Source: CAZKEW01 sp964580435 (GTDB lineage Bacteria; Acidobacteriota; Aminicenantia; Aminicenantales; UBA8522). From it: DNA of 64,000 nt. The stretch covers positions 11,245-75,244 of the forward strand of contig CAZOKP010000005.1 in the NCBI GenBank assembly GCA_964580435.1, written 5' to 3'. The position numbers and the translations under genes are program-made. This document shows positions 32,932 through 41,670 of this stretch, piece by piece. The notes beneath the pieces are model-generated. The model was not told the DNA's origin, ran no database searches, and saw only the letters and a program-made list of their open reading frames with translations. The first letter of the stretch is position 1. The number at the start of each line of letters is the position of its first letter.

Positions 32932-34473
32932 ATGTCCTTTCTATTAGCCTGTTTAAGCGGCGCGCTTACGGCTTTCTGCTTTCCCAAGATCAATTTATTC
33001 TTTCTGGCCTGGGTTTGTCTTATACCCCTGTTCTTTTCTCTGCTTAGAAAAAGGCCTGGGCGGTCATTCTTTCTGGGATTCTCGGGGGGTTTTGTCTATT
33101 ACGCCATCCTGCTCTATTGGATCCCAGCGGTTCCGGCGCATTACGGCAATCTTTCTGCGATATTGAGCTTTCTCATATACCTTCTGCTTATCATTCTGAT
33201 GGCCCTCTCCTGGGCAGGCTTTGCCTTTATTTTTGCTGCGCTGCGCTCAGCCTTCCCTCAGTCAGGCTTCATTTTGGCGCCTTTCATCTGGGTTGCCTTT
33301 GAATATATCTTCACCTTTTTCCTGACCGGTTTTCCCTGGGGCCTTTTGGGCTATAGTCAGGTAAAAAATATCGCCTTTCTCCAGACGGCCTCAGTGGCGG
33401 GAGTATACGGGCTTTCCTTCGTGCTCGTCCTCCTCCAGAGCTTTTTTGTCCTGTCCCTAAAAAGCCGGAAGAGATGGCCTTTTTCCTTGGCCCTGGCGGC
33501 TGTTCTGGCTGTCCATTTGGCCGGCTTCCTCAGCCTCAAGGTCCCCGCCCCTTCGAAAGACACTTTCAAAGCGGCTGTGCTTCAGGGGAACGTTTCCTCG
33601 GACATTTACTGGGACCGCATTTCTGCGCCCGAGATCGAGGGCCTTTTCAAACAGCATCTCGACCTTAGCCGCCAGGCCTATCTGCAGGGGGCCAGGCTGA
33701 TCATCTGGCCGGAATTTTCCGTCCCTCTCTGTTTTAGCTGCAACGAACCGCTCTACAGGTCTTTTAAGGAGACGCTTTTTCAATTTGTCAGGGAGACAAA
33801 GTGCACACTCCTTCTCGGCACCAACGAAACCGCTTCCGAAGGCGGTGAACTCCGTTATTTCAATACAGCCCTCTGCCTCAGCCCCGACCTCTCCATGACG
33901 CAATATTACAAAATGCATCTCGTTCCCTTTGGCGAGTACACTCCCTATAAGAAAATATTCTCTTTTATTGAAAAGGTGACTCACGCGATCGGGGATGTAA
34001 CTCCTGGCAAACAGCATGTCCTGCATTCTTTCGAGGGGAAAAAATTCGGTTCCCCTATCTGCTATGAGGTCATCTTTCCCAAGCTTGTTTGCAAATTTTC
34101 GGAAAAGGGCGCCGAATTCCTCGTGACCATCACCAACGACGGTTGGTATGGAACAAGCCCGGCTCCTTACCAGCATTTCTTGATTGCCGTGTTCAGGGCG
34201 GTTGAGAACAGGCGTTTCCTGCTACGGGCCGCGACAACGGGCATAAGCGGAATCGTCGACCCCTGCGGGCGGATTCTCTCCCGCTCAGAGCTCATGACCC
34301 AGACCTATTTGACGGGAGATATTACGCCCCTTAAAAAACTCTCTTTCTATGCCCGCTTTGGCGACGTGCTTCCCGTCCTGAGCTTGACTTTGACCTGCAT
34401 CTTCTTTATTCTGGCCTTGGCAAAGAGAGCCGATGAAAGAAAAAAAGCAGACCGCAGCAGACAAGTCATCTGA
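32932..34473 (+). CDS. lnt: Apolipoprotein N-acyltransferase
   Basis: 513-aa inner-membrane enzyme for the last acylation of lipoproteins. Six or so N-terminal transmembrane segments are followed by a nitrilase-type domain with the catalytic Glu in WPEFSVPL, Lys in YYKMHLVPFGEYTPY and Cys in SPICYEVIFP. The usual GSAF-like flank reads ITNDGWYGTSPAPYQH. Its presence agrees with the lipoproteins in this window and an outer membrane. Confidence 0.95.
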   Translation: MSFLLACLSGALTAFCFPKINLFFLAWVCLIPLFFSLLRKRPGRSFFLGFSGGFVYYAILLYWIPAVPAHYGNLSAILSFLIYLLLIILMALSWAGFAFIFAALRSAFPQSGFILAPFIWVAFEYIFTFFLTGFPWGLLGYSQVKNIAFLQTASVAGVYGLSFVLVLLQSFFVLSLKSRKRWPFSLALAAVLAVHLAGFLSLKVPAPSKDTFKAAVLQGNVSSDIYWDRISAPEIEGLFKQHLDLSRQAYLQGARLIIWPEFSVPLCFSCNEPLYRSFKETLFQFVRETKCTLLLGTNETASEGGELRYFNTALCLSPDLSMTQYYKMHLVPFGEYTPYKKIFSFIEKVTHAIGDVTPGKQHVLHSFEGKKFGSPICYEVIFPKLVCKFSEKGAEFLVTITNDGWYGTSPAPYQHFLIAVFRAVENRRFLLRAATTGISGIVDPCGRILSRSELMTQTYLTGDITPLKKLSFYARFGDVLPVLSLTLTCIFFILALAKRADERKKADRSRQVI

Positions 34474-35570
34474 GCTTGAAGCAGAGATCAAACAACATCT
34501 GCTCAAGTTTGAAGAGCTCAGAGGCTTTCTTTGACATAGCCAGCAAAAAAGCCGAAGCCCAAGCTATCCATAAAGAGCTTACTTCGCCGGACACCTGGCA
34601 GGATCAAACAAAGTTCCAATCCCTGCAGCAGAAAAAAAAGAAGTTAGACCGGGGCCTACGTTTTTTCTCCGGCCTGGAGGAAAAAAAGGAAGAAGTCGAA
34701 GTCCTCGCTGAGCTGGCCGCGGAGGGGGAAAATGTTGCTGAAGACCTCGAGCGAGCCTTGACTATATTCGGGAAAAAACTTGAAGAAGCCGAACTTCAAA
34801 CCCTTTTTTTTGAGGAAGATGACGGCAGGAATGCCATCCTGACGATCCATCCCGGGGCCGGTGGGACCGAATCACAGGACTGGGCCCAGATCCTCCTCAG
34901 GATGTACCTTCGGTACGCCGAACGCATTGACTATAAGACTGAGGTCCTCGATATCATGCCCGGCGAGGAAGCCGGGATTAAAAGCGTTACCGTCCGTGTG
35001 GAAGGCGACTATGCTTACGGCAACTTGAGCCAGGAATCCGGGGTTCATCGCCTTGTCCGGATCTCGCCTTTTGACGCCAATAAAAGGCGCCACACCTCTT
35101 TTGCCGCCGTGTTCGTTTTCCCTGAGGTCGAGGAGGATATTGCCATCGCTATCAATCCCGAGGACCTGCGGATAGACACTTACCGGTCCTCGGGCCGGGG
35201 CGGCCAGCACGTCAATGTCACCGATTCGGCCGTCCGCATCACCCATATTCCTACCGGGATTGTCGTCCAGTGCCAGAGCGAAAGGTCTCAACACAAGAAC
35301 AAAGCGGCCGCGCTGAAGGTCCTCAAGGCCCGGCTCTATGAAAGGGAGAAGAAAAAGCAGCTTGAAAAGTTCGAAAAAATGGAGGAATCCAAGTCGGATA
35401 TCGCCTGGGGCAATCAAATCAGGTCCTACGTTCTCCACCCCTACCGGATGATCAAAGACCTGCGCACGAAAGTAGAGACCGGGGATGTCGATAAAATCTT
35501 GGACGGCGAGCTGGACGAGTTCATCAAAGCCAGCCTTGTCCTGAGAAAAAAATCGGCGCAAGCGTCCTAA
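34433..35570 (+). CDS. prfB: Peptide chain release factor 2, with programmed +1 frameshift
   Basis: RF2 (stop codons UGA/UAA), made from two frames: 34433-34531 then 34533-35570, 378 aa. The zero frame starts ATG AAA GAA at 34433, inside the end of lnt, and stops at an in-frame TGA (34532-34534) in the context CTT TGA C, with AGAGG a few bases upstream. This is the classical autoregulatory frameshift site; slippage on CTT resumes as GAC ATA GCC. The second frame holds the class I RF domains: SPFDANKRRHTSFAAV, the GGQ loop SSGRGGQHVNVTDSAVR and HQ-like tail. Gives a full RF2. Confidence 0.95.
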
Positions 35571-35717
35571 CCCTTCGGTTTTTTCTTCAGCTCGTCCCAG
35601 GTCTGTCCTCTATCCTCAAGGCTCACGTGTCCCAGGGCCAGCCGTCTTGGCTCCGTAAGACCCTCAGATCTCGACAAGCCTCTCAAATTTTTCTCCCGCT
35701 CTTATCGTCGGCTCCAT
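35567..35717 (-). pseudogene. Frameshifted small gene remnant (about 50 codons)
   Basis: On the minus strand an ATG at 35717 with a very strong AAGGGGGAG site 5 nt upstream encodes METPIRAGEKF-type start (MEPTIRAGEKFERLVEI) and then hits TGA. In the next frame, without a gap, follows SEGLTEPRRLALGHVSLED and ..WDELKKKPKG with a stop at 35567-35569. Joined, these read as one coherent small soluble protein with a good ribosome site. A single-base indel (natural or a sequence error) would explain it. The family is not recognised. It overlaps the prfB stop by 4 bp. Confidence 0.4.
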
Positions 35718-35842
35718 CTTTTCTCCCCCTTGAATTCTTCCGCATAAAAAAGTAATATAGCCTTCTAAGAACATAACTTGGGCCCGAATAAATATTAATT
35801 CCTGCTTGCCCGATAGAGATAAAATCAACCAAGAGGATGATA

Positions 35843-36169
35843 ATGTCGGAAAAAGATTCTTCAGAGAAGGACCCGATAAAATCGGAAAACGGAGAATCCA
35901 AGAAGGAGTTCCTTCCGCCCCTCGATTTCAGTTCCATCGTCTTTCCGTTTTATACCCAAGCCCTGTTCAAGATGGGCATCCTGGAAGACACGACTGAGCC
36001 CAAGGGCGAAGAGAATGTGGAATTGGCCCGCCGGCTGATCGATATCCTTGACCTCCTGAAGGACAGGACCAAGGGAAATCTCAATCCTGATGAGGAGAAA
36101 TTCCTCCAATCGTGCCTCGAACAGCTGAAGATGCATTACTTGGAGAAGGCCAAGATCATTAAATACTGA
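35843..36169 (+). CDS. DUF1844 family protein
   Basis: 108-aa acidic protein. The C-terminal 75 residues carry the DUF1844 pattern: LDFSSIVFPFYTQALFKMGILED, ENVELARRLIDILDLLKDRTKGNLNPDEEKFLQSCLEQLKMHYLE. Function of the family is unknown. AAGAGG lies 7 nt before the ATG at 35843; an ATG 6 nt upstream is possible. It is followed 4 bp later by ribF. Confidence 0.85.
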   Translation: MSEKDSSEKDPIKSENGESKKEFLPPLDFSSIVFPFYTQALFKMGILEDTTEPKGEENVELARRLIDILDLLKDRTKGNLNPDEEKFLQSCLEQLKMHYLEKAKIIKY

Positions 36170-36173
36170 AGCC

Positions 36174-37100
36174 ATGCAGGTCTTTAAAGGACTCGATCGC
36201 TGGCCGCCTCCAACCCGTCCTGCGGCAGTAGCAATAGGGAACTTCGACGGCGTTCACCTCGGGCATCAAAAGATTCTGCGGTTCCTCGTCGATAGAGCCA
36301 GGGAGAGGCGACTTTATTCTCTTGTCCTGACATTCTCCCCCCATCCAGAAAGAGTTCTAGGCAGGAGCCGCATCGCCATGATTCAAACCCTGGCCCAGAG
36401 ACTGGCGCGAATAAGGGCGCATGGCATCCAGGCCATTGTCGTCACGCCTTTCGACCGGAGGTTCTCGAGCTTGTCAGGCCAGGAATTTGTTCGGGAAATC
36501 ATTGTCCGCTCTCTCCGAGCCAAGGAGGTTATTGTCGGGGAGAATTTCCGTTTTGGCCGCAACCGCTCCGGCACGATCGATGACCTTCGGCGACTCGGTT
36601 CAAGACTCGGATTTATCATTCATCCGATCCCGGCCGTTGCCCATAACGGCCAGGTCGTCAGCAGCAGTCTCATCCGGCTCCTCCTTGCTCAGGGGAAAAT
36701 TAAAAACGCCAATGCCCTCCTGGGCCGGCCTTACGAAATCGATGGGACGGTCATAAAAGGTGCCTCGAGAGGGACATCTCTCGGGTTTCCCACCACCAAC
36801 ACTCAGACAATCAATGAAATCACGCCAGAAGGCGTCTTTTTCACAGAAGCACAAATCAGCCGCCGGAACTATCCTTCCGTGACCAATATCGGGACTCGTC
36901 CGACGTTCGGAGAGCACACGCTTGAGATTGAATCCTTCCTTTTGGATTTTCAAGGAAATGCCTACCGAAAAAAGATCAGGCTTCGCTTTCTCAAAAAGCT
37001 CAGGGCTGAGCGAAAATTCCGCACCTCGCAAGCTCTGGTGAAGCGGATCCGTCAAGATATTGCCGCTGCCAAGAAATTCTTTGCTCACAGAAAGGATTGA
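36174..37100 (+). CDS. ribF: Bifunctional riboflavin kinase / FAD synthetase
   Basis: 308-aa enzyme making FMN and FAD from riboflavin. N-terminal FAD synthetase (nucleotidyltransferase) with GNFDGVHLGHQKIL and VGENFRFGRNRSGTIDDL; C-terminal kinase with GRPYEIDGTVIKGASRGTSLGFPTTN and the TNIGTRPTFGEHTLEIESFLLDF stretch. Standard length and full motifs. Its product supplies cofactor for the many flavoenzymes of the window. Confidence 0.96.
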   Translation: MQVFKGLDRWPPPTRPAAVAIGNFDGVHLGHQKILRFLVDRARERRLYSLVLTFSPHPERVLGRSRIAMIQTLAQRLARIRAHGIQAIVVTPFDRRFSSLSGQEFVREIIVRSLRAKEVIVGENFRFGRNRSGTIDDLRRLGSRLGFIIHPIPAVAHNGQVVSSSLIRLLLAQGKIKNANALLGRPYEIDGTVIKGASRGTSLGFPTTNTQTINEITPEGVFFTEAQISRRNYPSVTNIGTRPTFGEHTLEIESFLLDFQGNAYRKKIRLRFLKKLRAERKFRTSQALVKRIRQDIAAAKKFFAHRKD

Positions 37101-37160
37101 CTTTTTTCCCCGCTTGGTGCATTTTCATGGGAGATTCGTCAAGAATTTAGGAGACTGCTC

Positions 37161-37715
37161 ATGGACGAAAAAATCAAAGCCAGGGTCATGGACGCCGGCA
37201 AAATTAAAAGATCCCTTGACCGGATGACGACCGAGATCCTGGAGCGGAACCGCAACCTGAAAAACCTGGTGATCGTGGGCATAAGAACCAGGGGAATTTA
37301 TTTGGGCAAGCGTATATCCCAGCTGATCAAAGAGCTTGAAAAAATCGATATTCCCGTGGGAGTTTTAGACATCACTCTCTACCGGGATGATTTCTCCGAG
37401 CTCGAAACTCAGCACATGGTCCAAAAAACGGAAATCGACTTTCCCATTTCCAAAAAAGATGTTCTTCTCATCGACGATGTCCTTTTTACAGGACGGACGA
37501 TCAGGGCGGCCATGGACAGCCTTTTTGACCTGGGACGACCGCAAAGTATCCAGCTTCTTGTGCTCATCGACCGCGGACACCGCGAGCTGCCCATTCGCGC
37601 AGACTATACGGGAAAAGTCCTTCCCACGTCCAAGAGGGAGATCGTCCAGGTAAGGCTCATGGAAATCGATGAGACGGATGAGGTCCTCATCACCGAGTCC
37701 GCCAAGCTCGAATAG
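37161..37715 (+). CDS. pyrR: Bifunctional pyrimidine operon regulator / uracil phosphoribosyltransferase
   Basis: 184-aa PyrR. The PRPP-binding motif VLLIDDVLFTGRTIRAAMDSL is intact, and RTRGIYLGKRIS and DRGHRELPIRADYTGK are family-typical. In many bacteria PyrR binds pyr mRNA with UMP to control attenuation; no clear PyrR-binding loop or terminator was found in the 60-bp upstream space, so its regulatory role here is unproven. GGAG precedes the ATG. Followed by pyrB and pyrC. Confidence 0.94.
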   Translation: MDEKIKARVMDAGKIKRSLDRMTTEILERNRNLKNLVIVGIRTRGIYLGKRISQLIKELEKIDIPVGVLDITLYRDDFSELETQHMVQKTEIDFPISKKDVLLIDDVLFTGRTIRAAMDSLFDLGRPQSIQLLVLIDRGHRELPIRADYTGKVLPTSKREIVQVRLMEIDETDEVLITESAKLE

Positions 37716-37722
37716 GAGACGC

Positions 37723-38664
37723 ATGTTGGAATTTAAGCAGAGACATCTCCTGGGCATTCAGAATCTCGACGTCTCGGATATCATGACGATTTTGGATACT
37801 GCTGAATCCCTGGCCGAGATCTCCACCCGAGAGGTCAAAAAAGTCCCGACCTTGAGAGGCAAGACCGTCGTCAACCTGTTTTTTGAGCCGAGTACGAGGA
37901 CGCGCAGCTCCTTTGAGCTGGCCGCCAAAAGACTGAGCGCCGACATCATCAACTTCAGCCAGCAGACGAGCAGCGTGGTCAAGGGAGAGACATTGAAGGA
38001 CACGGTTCTCAACCTTGAGGCCATGAACCCCGACGCCCTGATCATCAGGCACTCATGTTCTGGGGCTCCCTACTTCGTTTCGACATTCTGCCGCTCTCAC
38101 GTCATCAACGCGGGTGACGGATCGCACGAACATCCTACCCAGGCCCTGCTCGATGCCTTCACCATAAGGCAACAGAAGAAAAGCTTCAAGAACCTTAAGG
38201 TCGTTATCGTTGGCGACATCCTGCACAGCAGGGTGGCCCGCTCGAACGTCTTTCTACTTCAGAAAGTGGGAGCTCAGGTGACTCTTGTCGGCCCCCCTCC
38301 TCTTCTTCCGGCAGAGTTCAAGAATTTCGGCACGCAAATCTCTTACGACCTGGACAGAGCTCTGGAAGGGGCGGACGTCATCATGATGCTTCGCATTCAG
38401 AAGGAAAGGCAGAAAGCCAACTTCTTTCCGTCCACTCGAGAATACCGTAACCTCTATTGCCTGACAGAAAAAAGATACTGTCTGGCCAATAAAGATGCCA
38501 TTATCATGCATCCAGGCCCGATTAACCGCGGAGTGGAAATCTCCTCGGAAATGGCCGATTCGGTGAAATCAGTCATCTTGAAACAAGTCGAAAATGGGAT
38601 CTCGATTCGGATGGCTGTCCTCTATCTTCTCTTAGGAGGAAAAGAGCGTGAGACTGCTGATTAA
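37723..38664 (+). CDS. pyrB: Aspartate carbamoyltransferase catalytic subunit
   Basis: 313-aa enzyme condensing aspartate and carbamoyl phosphate in UMP synthesis. Carbamoyl-phosphate motif FFEPSTRTRSSFE, then SSVVKGETLKDTV, RHSCSGAP, DGSHEHPTQALLDAFTI, and C-terminal MHPGPINRGVEIS. Start at 37723, 7 nt after the pyrR stop with TAGGAGAC in between. The 3' end overlaps pyrC by 17 bp. Confidence 0.96.
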   Translation: MLEFKQRHLLGIQNLDVSDIMTILDTAESLAEISTREVKKVPTLRGKTVVNLFFEPSTRTRSSFELAAKRLSADIINFSQQTSSVVKGETLKDTVLNLEAMNPDALIIRHSCSGAPYFVSTFCRSHVINAGDGSHEHPTQALLDAFTIRQQKKSFKNLKVVIVGDILHSRVARSNVFLLQKVGAQVTLVGPPPLLPAEFKNFGTQISYDLDRALEGADVIMMLRIQKERQKANFFPSTREYRNLYCLTEKRYCLANKDAIIMHPGPINRGVEISSEMADSVKSVILKQVENGISIRMAVLYLLLGGKERETAD

Positions 38665-39928
38665 AAACGGAAGAGTCGTTGACCCCTCTTCTGGGATAGA
38701 TGAGACCCTGGATATCCTTGTCGACAGGGGTAAGATCGTCGACCTCAGAGCCAAGATCGAAGCAGATAATGCCCAGGTCGTCGATGCTTCAAGGCTCGTC
38801 GTGGCTCCTGGTTTCATCGATATGCACGCCCATCTCAGAGAGCCCGGTCAGGAAGACAAGGAGGACATTTTCACGGCCTCCCTTGCTGCCGCCAAAGGAG
38901 GGTTCACTTCTCTCTGTGCCATGCCCAACACCCATCCGGTCAATGACAGCCGAGGTGTGACGGAATATATCCTTTCCGAAGCGAACAAGAGGGCCCGAGT
39001 GAATATCTTCCCGGTCGCAGCCATCACCATGAACCTCAAGGGAGAGGAGCTTACGGATATGGCCGATCTTGTCAGCGCCGGCGCCGTGGCCTTCTCTGAC
39101 GATGGGAAGTGTATCCAGAACAGTCTTGTGATGAGACGGGCTCTGGAGTACTCGAATTTCCTCCAGGCGCTAATCATTGACCATTGCGAGGATTCGAGCC
39201 TCAGCCAGGACGGGCTCATGCATGAGGGCTTCTCTTCTCATCTCTTCGGGCTCGAAGGCATCCCCGCCTCAGCCGAAGATATAATGGTTGCGCGGGACGT
39301 CATCCTGGCCGAAGCGGCGAACGCCCGAATCCATATCGCTCACCTCAGCACTCGCGGCGCCGTTTATCTCGTTCGGGAAGCCAAGAAAAGAAAAGTCAAG
39401 GTCACGGCCGAGGTCACGCCGCATCATTTGATCCTCACCGACTCAGCTCTCGAGAGCTACAGCACCAATCTTAAGGTCAATCCTCCCTTGCGTGGCCAGG
39501 ACGATGTTCAGGCCCTTCTAGCTGCCGTCAAGGAAGGCGCGATCGATGTCTTCGCCACCGACCACGCGCCCCATTCACCGGAGGAAAAGGACGTCGAGTT
39601 CGACCGGGCACCGTTTGGCATCAACGGCCTGGAGACAGCGGTTTCTTTGCTCTTGGACAAATTGGTGAACAAAAACATCATCTCCTTGCCGCGGTTCGTG
39701 GAGATGATATCAACCCGGCCGGCCCAGATCCTGGGCCTCAAGGATAAAGGCCGCATCGCAGCGGGCGCGGATGCAGACCTGACCATCCTCAACCTGCACA
39801 AAGAGGTCGTTGTGGACGTCCATGGATTTCTCTCCAAAAGCCGGAACAATCCCTTTCACGGCTGGAAGCTGAGAGGAGCTCCAACAATGACAATCGTCGC
39901 CGGAAAGATCGTTGATCCCTGGTCATAA
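38648..39928 (+). CDS. pyrC: Dihydroorotase
   Basis: 426-aa zinc amidohydrolase, class I dihydroorotase. Metal motif DMHAHLREPGQEDKE, AMPNTHPVND, IDHCED, IHIAHLSTRGA, VTPHHLILTD and the catalytic Asp in ATDHAPHSPEEKD. Start is a GTG at 38648 with AGGAGG 8 nt upstream, inside the end of pyrB. Confidence 0.95.
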   Translation: MRLLIKNGRVVDPSSGIDETLDILVDRGKIVDLRAKIEADNAQVVDASRLVVAPGFIDMHAHLREPGQEDKEDIFTASLAAAKGGFTSLCAMPNTHPVNDSRGVTEYILSEANKRARVNIFPVAAITMNLKGEELTDMADLVSAGAVAFSDDGKCIQNSLVMRRALEYSNFLQALIIDHCEDSSLSQDGLMHEGFSSHLFGLEGIPASAEDIMVARDVILAEAANARIHIAHLSTRGAVYLVREAKKRKVKVTAEVTPHHLILTDSALESYSTNLKVNPPLRGQDDVQALLAAVKEGAIDVFATDHAPHSPEEKDVEFDRAPFGINGLETAVSLLLDKLVNKNIISLPRFVEMISTRPAQILGLKDKGRIAAGADADLTILNLHKEVVVDVHGFLSKSRNNPFHGWKLRGAPTMTIVAGKIVDPWS

Positions 39929-39939
39929 GCCCCAAAAAT

Positions 39940-40680
39940 ATGACCGCGAATCTGGCCCAGCTTGAGAAAGCCATCGGCGTTCATTTTCGAGATCAAGAGC
40001 TGCTGCTCCGGGCGTTGACCCATAGTTCTTATGCCTATGAAAATCAGCCCAAAGGTCTGACGGACAATGAGGTCCTGGAATTCCTTGGAGATTCGGTCGT
40101 CGGGCTTGTGTTGGCCGATTTTTTCTGCGCCACCTACCCCGGCGCTGCCGAAGGCGAGCTCTCCAAGTACAAAGCGGCGGCGGCCAGCACCCTGTCTCTT
40201 TCCCAGTTTGCCAAAAAAATCAAGCTCGATAAATACATCCTTCTAGGAATAGGAGAGGAAAGAAGCGGCGGCCGCAAAAAAAGGACCATTCTGGCCGGAG
40301 CCTTGGAGGCCCTGGTGGGCGCGGTCTATTTGGATCAAGGCTATGATAGAGCCCGGAGACTGCTCCTCCCGCTCCTCGATAAATCCTACAAGAAAGTGGA
40401 CAGCCACAAGTTCCTGATCAACAATTATAAGTCCGCCCTTCAGGAACATTTTCAGAAGGAGAACCTTCCTGCGCCCGTTTATAAGACTTTGACTTCGGTC
40501 GGACCAGACCACAAAAAGACCTTTTTCGTGGAGGTCTGTCTCGGGCATTATCCTCTGGCCAAGGCCAAGGGCTTCTCTAAAAAGAGCGCCGAGCAGAAGG
40601 CGGCGCAGATTGCCCTAAGGAGTTTGCTCGGGAAAAAAATGAAGACCCTGACCAGCGAAACGTTTATCCTGAAAAAATGA
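39940..40680 (+). CDS. rnc: Ribonuclease III
   Basis: 246-aa double-strand-specific endoribonuclease. Catalytic signature NEVLEFLGDSVVGLVLADFF at residues about 45-65, second acidic cluster ALEALVGAVYLDQGY, and a C-terminal dsRNA-binding domain (NYKSALQEHFQKENLPAPVYKTL, GFSKKSAEQKAAQIAL). Follows pyrC by 11 bp. Confidence 0.95.
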   Translation: MTANLAQLEKAIGVHFRDQELLLRALTHSSYAYENQPKGLTDNEVLEFLGDSVVGLVLADFFCATYPGAAEGELSKYKAAAASTLSLSQFAKKIKLDKYILLGIGEERSGGRKKRTILAGALEALVGAVYLDQGYDRARRLLLPLLDKSYKKVDSHKFLINNYKSALQEHFQKENLPAPVYKTLTSVGPDHKKTFFVEVCLGHYPLAKAKGFSKKSAEQKAAQIALRSLLGKKMKTLTSETFILKK

Positions 40681-41015
40681 TCCGAAGCTACGATTTCGGC
40701 GCCATGGTGATAGACGGGCAAGAATATTTCGCCGACTTGGTCATCTTGCCCCGAAAGATCAATTCGGCGTGGTGGCGCAAAGAGGGACACAAGCTCGCCT
40801 TGGTGGACCTTGAGGATGTGTTGAAAGAAGATATCGAAGCCCTTGTCGTCGGGACGGGATTCTTCGGCCTGATGAAGGTGCAGCAGGATGTTCTTGAAGC
40901 GGCCCGCGTGAAAGGCCTTATCCTCCACATCGAAAAGACCCAAAAGGCGGTGCAGATCTTTAATCAGCTTTTTTCGCAGATAAAAACAGCTGGCGCGTTC
41001 CACCTCACCTGTTGA
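40677..41015 (+). CDS. Mth938/NDUFAF3-like (DUF498) protein
   Basis: 112-aa protein with the Mth938 fold pattern: IRSYDFGAMVIDGQEYFADLVILP, VLKEDIEALVVGTGFFGLMKV, GLILHIEKTQKAVQIFNQL. The eukaryotic relatives (NDUFAF3) help assemble complex I; the bacterial function is unknown. The ATG overlaps the rnc stop (ATGA), so translation is coupled. Confidence 0.85.
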   Translation: MIRSYDFGAMVIDGQEYFADLVILPRKINSAWWRKEGHKLALVDLEDVLKEDIEALVVGTGFFGLMKVQQDVLEAARVKGLILHIEKTQKAVQIFNQLFSQIKTAGAFHLTC

Positions 41016-41029
41016 AGCGAGAAAAGAAC

Positions 41030-41659
41030 ATGATTAAATGCTCCCGTTGCAGAGAGAGAAAAGCGAAAAGGCTTTGCCCGGCTCTGGGCAACGACCTCTG
41101 TCCGCTCTGCTGCGGAATCCTGAGGGAAAAGAAAATCCATTGTCCGGCCGACTGTTCCTTTCTGATTAAGCACAAACCCTACCAAGAGAAGAAGGTCATC
41201 GAGAAAAAGCCGACCTTCTCCGCAGACATCCTCCAGGATGAAAGGCTCAACTGGCTGACCTTGAACATCGAAGCCCCACTCGAGGAATATGGAGAAAGAG
41301 ACCGCGCCTTTGCCGACAGAGAGGCGATTCTGGCCCTCGAATATGCCAAAGAAAAAGTGGAGAAAGGAAAATCAGCCCTTGTCCTCCCGAAAGAAGAAGA
41401 CAAACTGAAAAATGATCTGGGGGAGGCAATATTCCAGAACATTGAGCAGTGCCATTACCAAAGGAAAATTATTCTTCCCCAAGGCCTGGAAACATACAAA
41501 AAAGAAGAAAAGCTAAAATGCCTGGAAAATGCCATCGTGGCGGTTAAGCATCTGGCCAAGAGAAATATCCGGGGCAGGAATTACATCGAGGACCTCAGCC
41601 GGCGTTTCGCCAGGATCAAAGACGCCTCCGAGCAAAAAAGAATCATCAGCCCGGCCTGA
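41030..41659 (+). CDS. Cys-rich zinc-ribbon-like protein of unknown function
   Basis: 209-aa protein (215 aa if the TTG at 41012, overlapping the preceding stop, is used). The N-terminal 45 residues hold nine Cys: CSRCRERKAKRLC, LCPLCCG and HCPADCSF, a probable double zinc site. The rest is helical and charged, with KCLENAIVAVKHLAKRNIRG near the end. It could be an RNA-binding or scaffold protein; not recognised. Last of the rnc group. Confidence 0.75.
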   Translation: MIKCSRCRERKAKRLCPALGNDLCPLCCGILREKKIHCPADCSFLIKHKPYQEKKVIEKKPTFSADILQDERLNWLTLNIEAPLEEYGERDRAFADREAILALEYAKEKVEKGKSALVLPKEEDKLKNDLGEAIFQNIEQCHYQRKIILPQGLETYKKEEKLKCLENAIVAVKHLAKRNIRGRNYIEDLSRRFARIKDASEQKRIISPA

Positions 41660-41670
41660 GCCTCATCGGC

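Noticed and set aside
37101..37160. PyrR-dependent attenuator before pyrR
   Set aside because: Only 60 bp are available and no PyrR-binding loop or terminator hairpin with a T run was found.
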